Assembly (NCBI GenBank): GCA_964035545.1 | Contig: OZ037772.1 | Location: forward strand, 1,885,001 to 1,949,000 | Direction: 5' to 3' | DNA length: 64,000 nt | Origin: Bugula neritina | Lineage: Eukaryota; Bryozoa; Gymnolaemata; Cheilostomatida; Bugulidae | Part shown: piece by piece, positions 54,000-64,000 of the stretch | Layout of the letters: every line of letters begins with the position of its first letter | How positions within the stretch are numbered: position 1 is the first letter of the stretch | The notes under the pieces: model-generated | What the model saw: the letters and a program-made list of their open reading frames with translations, nothing else | What the model was told of the DNA's origin: nothing | Database searches by the model: none | Position numbers and translations under genes: made by a program

Positions 54000-56900
54000 A
54001 TGGCAGAATCCAGAGTCGTGAAAAAGAGACTAAACAATTCATATCGCTGTGGGTACTGCTCGCAGTACTTCAACAAACTTGAAGATCCCAGAACTCTGCC
54101 CTGTCTGCATGTGTACTGCATGAGATGTTTGAAGACTGACATCGGTGGTAGGAAGGATCATATCAGATGTGCTTATTGTAGGTGAGTTACAGTACATAAC
54201 ACAATATATCATGTCGTAGGCTTGCATATGATTTTCTCACTATCATCTAGGAGTTGTCTGATCTGTGTCTATGAAAAGCAAACAATACTGTATATTCTAT
54301 GTGAACTCTGGTTACTTACTTGTGGAGTGTGTGGATATCTTTTCATCAGGTAGAGAAAATAACTGTTATGTAGATTACACCATCAGCTGTCCTCTCTTGT
54401 TGAATTGTGGTGCTGTTGGATGTCATGGGATTGGGGTTGTCTCCTCATTATATTCATTTGTTCTCATACAGTACAAGACTTGTTAGAGCAGTCATTCCTA
54501 ACCTTTTTCATACCATTCCTACTTTCATACATGTTTACTATTAAGTCCCCTCCCTTTTGTCAATCGGAAATTTTTATGACGGACATAATGATAATATAGA
54601 TTACTATGCAATATTTTTTCTCTTACATTTGAATATAATATAATTATTTCTGATAATTATATTATGCATGTGTAAAACACAGAGCAGTTCAATTATTAAT
54701 ATTATGGCTGCAGCTGATGACATTGTGTCAGCTTGCTTTCAAACCTCCCACCCCAACCCCTAAACCCCAACCCCAATATTGTAATTAAAACACATTCATG
54801 TAGAAGTAGACTGAGATGGCAGAATTGGTTAAATAGATAAGCTAAGATGAAGGCTTATAGATATACATGTACATGTAACTTGCAAGAGCTCAAAAGTCTT
54901 CAACAAACTGCTTGAAATTTTTGAAATCAAAATCTCAGCTCCCCCTAAAAAGCCCAAATTCCCTCTTAGAAGATTCTCCCAGCTTGGGAACCGCTGTGTT
55001 GGATTGACTTGTGTTTACTATCTCCTTTCCTGTGATTAGAAACATGTATGATGTTGTCATGGCAACACAGTTGCTGTGGCACAAAGTACAGTTTACTAGT
55101 ATGTAGTGATTGTGTAGTGAGAGTGGAGTGTCTGGTTATTGTCCATGGTTATGTGTAATCTGTAGGGAGTAGAATTATATTATTTTAATATAATGTTGAG
55201 AGAGGTACTTTTATAATGGCAGTTTGCTAAATAGCTTTAGTTCTAATGCGATAGACTCATAACTCTGGAGTCTAGCAACTGCTACTATTACCACTAGCTG
55301 TTCAAAATTCGGGCTGCCAAAGCATAATAGCCATTGACAAGGCCAAGCAGTCACTGGGAAATTATTTGACTAAAGAGCAGGTCTTATGACAATTAGTAGT
55401 CAGTCCCTTAGACAGGAAACAGTGATTCTGTGACCTATTTAGTTAAATCCAGAGCTGAACTTTTGATTGACTATTAGATAGCCATCACAATTTTATTTGG
55501 TACAATATAATATTATGGGGTGTCAATCAGTGTCTAATATAATCTGTGAATTGAGTGTCTACTTCTTCTACCACCAGTCAGTTGTATTAAGTGTTACTCT
55601 GTATTGAGTCATGAATAGTGTTGAGGATTTGGGCCTATATTATGCCACCCCCCCTCTCTGACTTAGACTGAGACCCAACCTGCTGCACATACATAGCAGT
55701 ACTACACTGAAGATAGTTAACATGTGTATGTGTCATCCTACTAGTAATGGATTACTAAGTACAAGTTATCCTATGACTCACTCTTCTTACGCTAGCTGCA
55801 CTAGATAGGCAACACTCACACGTGACACGAACTCACAGTGCACTAGCTCTTGAAACATTGCCAAGGATGATGAAATGACAGTTTCGCGCCACTCCTAGCA
55901 GTTAGAGTGGCAGGGAATAGTTGTAGTATGTTGTAGTATTGGCTCCTCAGAATTCACACCTCAGTAATTAGTTGCATTGCACAAACTTGCAACAATAGTG
56001 AATAATTATTGACAATATGGCCTCCACTCAGTAGTTAACTAGTAATTTGTCTTGTAATTTTACTCTACAAGTTACAGTTGAGTCTATTTGTTGAGTAGCA
56101 GTTCTTTGTCATGAGTGACTATTTTCCAGCATATTAGGTACATAATATAGTCAAGTGTGTTTTTGTGGTAGCCTGTGGTTTATATAATGAATGTGTGTTG
56201 ATGAGTGGTGAGTATTTATTTGAGTATTTGTCAAGGACATAGCTGTGTGTGTGGATGGAGTATTTCATTACTTGAGATATACTAAACACAGCTAACACAG
56301 GTAACATACTGATTGCTATATATTGTAGGAAAGATCACTATGACATCACAGATCCCACAACACTACCAGTAGCTCAGCATGGAGACCCCTTAGAATACAA
56401 GTCTCCACCCAAACCTGCACCCATTCCCTGCGATGTGTGTAAAGGTGGAACACAAGCTGCTGTGTTTTGTATGGAGATTCAAAAGAAATTGTGTCAGCAG
56501 CATCAAGAAGTGAGTCTTTCTTATATAATTTCTCAAGATTAGTTACTAAACCAGTTCTGGGTTGTGGAATATTATTGAAAAGAAATGTTGAGTCTGTGTG
56601 ACTTTTTATACTAAACACACAGTTTCACAATGCAGTGAGTCAACTATGACAGACTTGTTGGTGAAAATACAACCAACTAAACTGTTGACCTTTATTATAC
56701 AGAATCACAGAGAGCTGATGGGAGATAGACATCAGTTTATTGACATTGAGGTCTACAGAGCTTCTCCCCAAAGATATACTATAGCTGAATGTGAACATCA
56801 TAAACAGGAACAGCTGACAGAAGTGTGTTCCAAGTGTCACCAGATATTCTGTATGAGATGTGATATGAGGACTGGCTGTAAGGATAAGACAGGTATTTAC

Positions 56901-59900
56901 TTGCTGTTTCTATTTCTGTAGAAAGAAACTGAGAAATGTTACAAGAACCTGTTATTTATTATTTTATTATTAAAGTGAGTTATGTAGCAGTAAAAGAGGA
57001 AGTCAGTTTGTCAGCATTAAGGTTTGTGTGAGACAGAAGTGGATAGTGCAGGGGTTTATATTCTCACTGTTATGTTGAATATTTAGTATTTCATCCTCAA
57101 GTGTCTGTTTCCTTGATAAGATGGTATAGGCATAGCTTTAACTCAGTGGTGTCCCACCTTCTTCGTACCATCCCTCTTTTTATAAATGTTTTCTATTAAG
57201 TTTCCCCTCTTTTGAGAAACACTGTAACTATTCATAAAGAAAATCAGGGTACAGATTTTTTCCAGAAAAGGCCAGTGTGTTTGACATGGACCAGTGTCTG
57301 CCACAACTTCAGTTCAGCTTTGAAAGCATTGATGCTGCTACTAAAAGCAGTGAGTTGATGATTATACTCATTCATTTTAGGTTCAGAGTTTTTAGTACAG
57401 CAAATATAACTACTAGGTATGCAATAAATAGCTTATGGAGATCAGTTTGACTCACTGCAAAAACTTGCTGTTGGTTTTTACTTTCAATAAACCTTTTAGC
57501 CTCCATTCGTAGTAGGAGGGTTAGCAGCTAGAGTAGAGTGAATATTAGACACATGGATGTAGAAGTAAACTTAGATTGTAGAGTGTAATGTGGATAAATA
57601 AATGAACTACATAAAATGAAGCAGTTATAATTATACATATTTATGTAACCTGGAACACAAGGCAAGAGCTCAAAAAGCTGGTAACAAACTCTGTGAAATT
57701 TTAGAAATGAAAACCCCTAAAAAACTCAAATTTCCTGTGAAGGGGAAATTCCCCAAGGTTGAGAGCCACTGCTTTAATTTTTTCAACTATTTCATTCCAA
57801 GTGCAGTGAATATAAATGACATCTTTCTAGTCCAAGTCCAACTGACTTTAGTTATTACATAGTATGTGTGTAGTGATACATCATCTACCTGTAGGTACAG
57901 GTAGTAGGTGTAGAATAAGTACAATGTCATATCTATAATAATGCTTTTATGAATAGTGTGATTTTATGTATACAGAGGAGACAGTAGCATCCCATGACTT
58001 GGCATCTTTGAGTGATTTGTCTTGTGAGTTACGAGAAAGTCTGACTGGTGGAATAGAGGCTCTGTCTGAGAAAGTTGCAGAGTTGAATGACATCTCAAAG
58101 GATGCCTGGAAAGAACTGAGTAAAATAGAAGATGAAGTGAAGAAGATGGTTGCCAGAGTGAACGCTGTAGCTGACGCTCAGGTAAGCTGACATGGTGATG
58201 TCATCTAATGTATTTCTGTGTATTTCAGTGCAGAGGAACCTGTCAATACAGATGACTCACTCATCCTTCTGCAACTGTCAATCACTCACACAGGGAGGTT
58301 GGCTGGGTGAGTGATTGACAGGTGTCAGGAGGAGGAGACTAGTCACGTGATGTACTAGCTCTCTGCTGTGTATAGAGTGTCACGTGACTGAGTCATTGTC
58401 CACTCAGCGGGTGATCTGTTATTTTCATTTCAAGTGTAGAGGTTGTGAGGTGCAGATGTGGTTACACTGTGTTACTATTTATTAGATAGAAGAGATCAGA
58501 AAGAGAGCTACAAACCTGAGGCTAGAAATATATGGATATTTGAAGAGCTGCACACAGATTGTGGATAATTATAGAATAGAGCTGGCCTTGAGTAAGACAA
58601 TGGGCAGACAGTCTCTGCTGGACACAGTACAACATGCAGTTGATAAGTTCAATGATGCAGGGATTGTGAGAGACTACAAAGAGATGAGTGAGAAGATGGA
58701 AAAGGCTACAGATATTGGTGTAATAGAGAAGTGTGTACTTCCAGACAGCTTCTTGGTACCAACATGTAGGTGGAGTCTATAAATAGTAACACTAACTATA
58801 AATAACTTACTGCGTGTAATCATGTGAGTTGCTTTCATTGAATATTTTAATAGTAGAATAAGTAGATAGAGTTTATTTATCAGAGAATTGAGTTTTGTTC
58901 TACTCTCACATTATGAGACATTTCTGCAGTGTTTCAGAGTTTATGATGTATAAGTGAGCTGCTAAACTGTGTTATGCTGACTGCCTGCTGTCAGTATTAA
59001 CAAGATATTCTCACTTAGACCTGTGCATCACGTAGCAACTTGTAGTAACTACAGACTGCTTGTATTTAAACATCTTTTAGTTTCAAGTTTGAAAAGCTGT
59101 TCCCACCTCCTCAGGTGATGAGATTCTCAAGTTATAGAATTGTTATTTTGTTGTTGCAGACAGTGAAGACAGTCTGGGACTGAAGCTGCTGCAGCCACCA
59201 TCTTCTCTCCAGTCTGATGGACTTCCTGTACGTGACTCGTGTTTCACAGTAAACATCTCAGCTGATGGACATTTGATGTGTCGGACATGGGGAGGTGTAG
59301 AAGTAATAAATAGAGACACTCTGGATACTATCAGCTCAGTGAAACACACCAACACTACAGTGTGGGAGGAGATAATCCAACCTGAAGGGGTGATGGTTGG
59401 CATCTGGTATAACGGAGAGGACACAGCTGAAGTCTCACTTCTTGATCCGAACTCCTTTGAGAAGACTCGCTCTCTCTACAAGCATTCAGTAGATGAACTC
59501 TTCACTTACTTCACTTACTATAGAATAGCTCAGCACGACTCACTGCTCTATATTGTAGACAGGAGAGAGAAACAGCTGGTTGTCTGTAATCTAGTTGACA
59601 ATAAAATACAGAAGTTCCCACTTCCTGAGATGAAGATCCCTCTACCTGTATGCATCCTCCCAGACTCAACTCTCCTCATAGGAGACTGCACTGAAGATGG
59701 TAAAGTGAGAAGATATAAAGTGGAGAACACAACTCTCACTCTAATGTGGGAGTTTCCTCACATCTCACATCCATCTGGTATTTCCTTTGATCCAACATCT
59801 GAACTGATTCACATCTGTACAGGGATAGGACCTCTCCTCATCCTCTCACTTGAAGGTAAATACTCTGTTTATTATAGTAAGTTTAGTTACTTTATATATA

Positions 59901-60996
59901 ATTATGTTGCAGTAAGTAATATATTTTAATAATTAACAGTAAACAACTTCCACTCATAAGATATATTATGATATTGTTAGTATTTATCAAGTCACTGATG
60001 TTATTTTTAGCTAAAAGTTATGTAATAAAGACTGTAACATGCTGATAGTAGATGTTATGTTCTTCATCACATGACTTGTAGCTAATAATAATATTAGTGA
60101 ATAATACTGCCTCCCTACAATAAGTTTATTTCCAGCTGCAGTAACATGCAGGATGTAAGCACAGGTAAAAGTGTATAATATACTGTATAGGTTTAAGGTG
60201 TACTCTGTGTAGTGTGCAGTGAGCTCTTAGTAAACTCTCTATTCAGTCTTCCTTTCCAAGGGTTCACCTGGTAGTGTAGAGGATAGGGACTCCATACTGC
60301 TAAGTGAGTTGGTGCTGCAAGGGGTTCAAACCCACCTATCAGCATGTCTAGCTAGTATACTATGCAAGTGTTTTACAGTAATTTTAGAGGTGCTCAGTCT
60401 AACAACTGTACAAACTGCCAGCTACACATGAGTTATGAGTTGTAGTTTGACTTCAGTCTAGTGCTGCTATTGTTTTGGTCATCAGATTATTTAAATATAA
60501 ATAATTTGATACTTTCTGACTGCCATTACTGAGACTATTGTAATTTGATGATGGCTGATGGAGCAGTGTTTGCTGGTGGGACTCAGGTGGCCGTGGTTGG
60601 TTCTTCTCAAGTATTTAATATGTGATAATGTTGGAGTAGCTGCAGTAGTAGTAGTATTAGAAATAGACATTTGGGTGTGTTCTCGCTAAGAGCCACAGAC
60701 TAAGTTTGTGGGTCAAGATCAATACAGTTGTATAATGAGACACTATTTTCTGTTAGAATATTTACTTCATGCATATAACCTGCTTAGTTCCATCTTTAAA
60801 GGCAGTCTGTCTGTTTCTCTCAATACACACCAACTGATACAATATGATGCTATTATTTACAGGTCAACTGGTGCTTACTGTTCCCAGAGAAAGGCTTGGT
60901 TTTGATGGCTGGGTGTTGGACATTGCTGTGTATAACAGAGACACAGTGTTTCTAGCAGGTGGAGATGGTGTGAGCAGATACACAATAAAATACTAG
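54000..60996 (+). CDS. TRIM-like RING/B-box/coiled-coil protein
   Basis: Exons 54000-54181, 56329-56509, 56703-56892, (57266-57349), 57976-58181, 58486-58765, 59160-59855 and 60863-60996 join in phase to 650 residues, or 622 without the bracketed exon. The ATG at 54000 precedes a RING finger (CGYC, CLHVYCMRC, CAYC). B-box-like cysteine/histidine clusters follow (CDVC; CEHHKQEQ..CSKCHQIFC). Then come a long coiled coil (EALSEKVAELNDISKDAWKE) and a C-terminal region with repeated beta-strand-like blocks, probably a propeller. By family this would be an E3 ubiquitin ligase. A polyA signal AATAAA lies at 61280-61285. Two introns carry hAT-like MITEs. The frame is intact throughout. The C-terminal fold is inferred. 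Confidence 0.88.
54489..54996 (+). mobile_element. hAT-like MITE in TRIM intron 1
   Basis: It starts CAGTCATTCCTAACC and ends in TTGGGAACCGCTG. The 8-bp flanks tgttagag and tgttggat match at 6 of 8. It is related over its length to 57144-57771. Confidence 0.8.
57144..57771 (+). mobile_element. hAT-like MITE in a TRIM intron, containing an exon-like block
   Basis: It starts CAGTGGTGTCCCACC and ends in GGTTGAGAGCCACTG. The flanks ctttaact and ctttaatt match at 7 of 8. It encloses the possible 84-nt exon 57266-57349. Confidence 0.8.
60264..60340 (+). repeat. tRNA-derived SINE-like sequence in a TRIM intron
   Basis: An A-box-like TGGTAGTGTAGAGG near 60269 and a B-box GGTTCAAACC at 60323-60332, 54 bases apart. 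The cloverleaf does not close and no T-run follows directly, so I do not call a functional tRNA. Confidence 0.4.
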
Positions 60997-62069
60997 ACTT
61001 ATCAGCTACAGTTTACTAATAATCAGTTCAGTGAGGTACTGAGAGATAAAATGGATAATATTTGTCATCAACATGATTATATTCATTACAATTCATCAAT
61101 ACACACACTCATGGTAGTGTCAGGTATATTATATTGTGTGTTTCATTCACACTGTAATTATACTCATGTACAGTACTGAACTTGCACTGCTTTTATGCAT
61201 TATTATATGTTAATTATTAGTAATTATAGTTATATGAGATGTTTTACTGTATCAAACATGCATTGCCTTTTTACTATCTAATAAAGTTTATTTGTTAGTG
61301 AAAACATAGTCTGTTTTCATGCCTCTTTAGCTTTAGTTCAAGTTGAGTTCGGTTAGTAACAATAATCTTTACTGGAGCAGTAACTGTAAATGACTTGTTT
61401 GTGGGAGAATTTATTCACTGAATTGACATGCAGGTGCAAGTAACTCCAACATGACTAAGTAAATTTATTACAACCATTCATAATAATATACATTCCACTG
61501 CTGTGTATACAACAGCATTGAGTAGCCAATCAAATTGTTTCTTGTCATGCAATCAGGAATCTGATAAATAATATATAAGACAATCAACTAGATATAAACA
61601 CTGTATTACTCTACACATGAGCTGTCTGTGATGCAGCTGCTTTGTGAAATGTGTGTAATTTGATGAGTTTAGTTCAATTGTTTGCAGTTTAATTATGACG
61701 TGTTCCCCATTCACCTGGTAGAAATACCATGAGGTATAATAGAGGACAACTCCTAAGCATGTCTAAAGGCATGCCTTTAGTAAACAATAATATATTGCAA
61801 TGCTTCCATCTGATTGGACAACGTGGTTTTCATGCAACAGCTTAGAGCTCTTGTGTAAATTGCAACTAGTTGCCAAATGGTGATGGTAACATTTACATGT
61901 AAACTCAACTCTTTTAGGTATAGGAATTATAGTAGGGAGTTTTACTGATCTGTTTGTGTTATTTTTACCTGCAGGGCTGATTACATTATAAATTGTTTAA
62001 TCCATCTCATCTCGGAATTGCGTGTCCAAATTATTTGACTAACTTGTATTTTCTATTGTTTGTTGTCAG
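60997..62069. other. Intergenic spacer
   Basis: It holds the TRIM polyA signal and otherwise AT-rich sequence with no gene. Homology to the collagen locus begins just before 62070 (ttttctattgtttgttgtcag-type intron end). Confidence 0.5.
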
Positions 62070-62841
62070 GTGGATCCAGATGGTGGTTTCACAGCTAATG
62101 CTATCCAGGCTTACTGGCGCAAGAAAATGAAGAGAACTTGCATCAATGCCAAGACCTCTGAGTTTGCCACCAAATCGTACGTCACCCAGCAGCTAGATAA
62201 TCAGCCATTTCTTGCCAAACACATGGGAACAGCACTCGTAAGTGTTTATCTTGTATCAACCATGACTTTCTCAGTATTATTTTAGAATATCCAAAAGTTT
62301 CATGTTGAGAATTGTCGCTATAGTAACATATTTGTTTACTGTATGGATGTTGATAAATGTTGCTATAGTAACATGCTGGTTTTCTGTATGGATGTTAATA
62401 AGTGTTGCTATAGTAACATGTTGGTTTCCTGTATGAATTGTAGTTTGAGTATCAGGCAGAGTCTTCCCAACTCAACTTCCTTCGACTTCACTCTGAGAGA
62501 GCAGAGCAAACTCTGACTTACAGATAATAGTCACTGCTAGCAGCTTATCAAACAGTCACCAGTTGCTAGTCACCAGTTGCTAGTCGCTAATCACCAGATA
62601 CTAGTCCTCTACTATGTTGCTAGTCACTTGATAATCTGAACAATCACTGACTTCTTCTTAAGCTAAGTGAGTTGTTGGCATGACTTTTCCTTTTGCTGAT
62701 TGTAGATGTATAAACTCAGTGGCAGTAGAAGACGCATGTGGTGGGAAGAATAAGTCAGTCATTTTATATACAGCTGGTGATAAAGAATACACAGCAACAG
62801 AGAGTAGGTTCTAGTATTCAGTGCTGCAGGATGATTGCAAG
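62070..62841 (+). pseudogene. Truncated duplicate of collagen COLFI exons
   Basis: Exons 62070-62237, 62444-62523 and 62706-62841 duplicate 46908-47075, 47327-47406 and 47568-47703, with the introns between them. Damage: a conserved Cys in AYCRKEM is Trp, the second donor is AT instead of GT (acag|ataata), and TAG at 62812-62814 interrupts the third exon. No helix exons precede it and the final COLFI exon is absent. It is in direct orientation, about 15 kb from the parent. Confidence 0.88.
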
Positions 62842-63049
62842 GTATGTAAATCTGACCTATATAGTGTAAATCTGACCTATATAGTGTAAAGCTGACCTAT
62901 ATAGTGTAGATCTGACCTCCAGTAATCCTGCTCATTGAAATAGGCGTTACAGTACTGGTGATTCATATTAAAATATACATTTCTTGTTTTAAGCTTTTAG
63001 TGCTGTTGCTTGTGATGGTGGGAGAACTGTGTTGACTATAAACCTTTAG

Positions 63050-63537
63050 GTGTACCGAGCAGCTGAGGAGTGTGCTATAACACTGGCCATGTCACTGAAG
63101 CCCGAGCACTCTGTCGTAGTACTGGCTAAACTAACGGACAGTGTTGAGTACCCACTATCTGTAGCCGCTATAAAGACACTCACACATGATATTGAACGAA
63201 TGAGTGAAGAATCCTTAATAAAAGTTATTCAACAGCTGATACCAAGTCTTATTAAGGTATTACGCTATGGCTCTTGTAAAGTTTACTGACTAATATTAGG
63301 TCATCTGTTGAGATGTGTCACTAGTTTCTAGGATTTTATTTCTACTCGGTGTAAAAAATGTTGTAAGTTGGTCTCACTAGTGTAAACTGTAGTTGTGATT
63401 AACTTCTATGGCTTTTACAGAGCTATGAGCATGAAGAGTGCAGGTGCAGGAAAGCTAGTTACTCCGCTTTAGTCGCTCTTTACATGAAAATAGGAGATAA
63501 TCTCAAGCCATATTTGTCTGTAATAACTGGCAGCAAG
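63050..63537 (+). CDS. CLASP C-terminal exons, partial
   Basis: Exons 63050-63256 (phase 0, 69 codons) and 63421-63537 (39 codons) have good GT-AG borders. They encode the C-terminal helical repeats of CLASP (CLIP-associating protein, a microtubule plus-end stabiliser): KPEHSVVVLAKLTDSVEYP, then RKASYSALVALYMKIGDNLK and PYLSVITGSK. In CLASP the last is followed by a short final segment, expected beyond the window. No earlier CLASP exon is present upstream, where the collagen duplicate and the TRIM gene lie, so either a very long intron or a partial copy must be assumed. Confidence 0.8.
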
Positions 63538-64000
63538 GTAGGCCATCAGTTCTTCACAAAAAACATGTTTAAAACTAAACTATAAAGATCTGCTAAGAAT
63601 AAGTGCCTGTTACTTTCACTCTAGTAAACAGTAAATCTAACGGATGTATATTTTATCCAAAATCGTATGTTTTGAATTGCACATTTATAACCAAAGAGTT
63701 TTGGTAACAACATTTTTATTTTAGTTATTTTTATATGATAGTTTTCATACTTAGCTCAATAATTGAATTTACTACTTGTCTAAATAATACATCAGAGAAA
63801 TGCAAAATAAATGTTATTTTCAATTTTAAATGTAGATTTCACCTCCCACGTCTAACATCACACATTTATAGAGTTGGCTATTAAATGACCAAGTCTTTGG
63901 TATGAATAAACTGAACAGTATTTGGATAATGACTATACACTGTACCATCATTATTGACTCTGTGGTTGGCATCACATTTCCCTGACTATTCTATCTTTTG
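63538..64000. other. Intron or spacer to the window edge
   Basis: AT-rich, no exon recognised. It probably belongs to the intron before the last CLASP exon. Confidence 0.4.

Noticed and set aside
57266-57349. Treating this block as an ordinary conserved TRIM exon
   Set aside because: The same sequence occurs in other MITE copies, so it is MITE-derived; it is listed as a possible cassette exon only.

Overview
The window looks like nuclear DNA of an invertebrate animal. Genes are split by many GT-AG introns, most spacer is AT-rich, and there are animal families: a fibrillar-type collagen with a C-terminal COLFI domain, a RING/B-box TRIM-like protein and the C-terminal part of CLASP. A demosponge or another early-branching animal would fit, but that is inference. 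Mobile and tandem repeats occupy much of the window.

Layout. 1-5 kb: a multi-exon gene with a DUF4806-like domain, a direct partial copy of its last recognised exon at the left edge, and a decayed gag remnant. 8.6-11.9 kb: a sharply GC-rich island on the minus strand. It holds a protease-plus-integrase-finger ORF lacking reverse transcriptase and a two-exon C2H2 gene, and its right edge is the terminus of a DNA transposon. 15.4-22.8 kb: a full Ty3/gypsy retrotransposon with LTRs I read as identical, an ATAT target duplication, a tRNA-Leu-type primer site, gag, a textbook -1 frameshift signal and pol, which carries one in-frame TAG in the RT domain. It lies in an apparent intron of an unrecognised minus-strand multi-exon gene (22.9-28.8 kb), which also holds minisatellites and a nested hAT-like element with a perfect 8-bp duplication. 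28.8-34 kb: no gene seen, one tRNA-like SINE.

34.0-38.2 kb: a DDE transposon with two 1,081-bp inverted arms and a broken transposase. 39.6-41 kb: a 26-bp minisatellite with higher-order structure. 41.1-48.2 kb: the collagen gene, with reading-frame breaks. 49.4-53 kb: tandem repeats and two MITE families. 54.0-61.0 kb: the TRIM-like gene, two introns of which hold hAT-like MITEs; an exon-like 84-nt block lies inside one of them. 62.0-62.9 kb: a broken second copy of the collagen COLFI exons, followed directly by two CLASP C-terminal exons running toward the right edge.

The most unusual items are the GC-rich island (retroelement-derived coding sequence apparently bounded by DNA-transposon ends), the gypsy frameshift cassette combined with an RT stop codon in a very young copy, and the MITE-embedded cassette exon. 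All calls come from reading the sequence; no searches were run.
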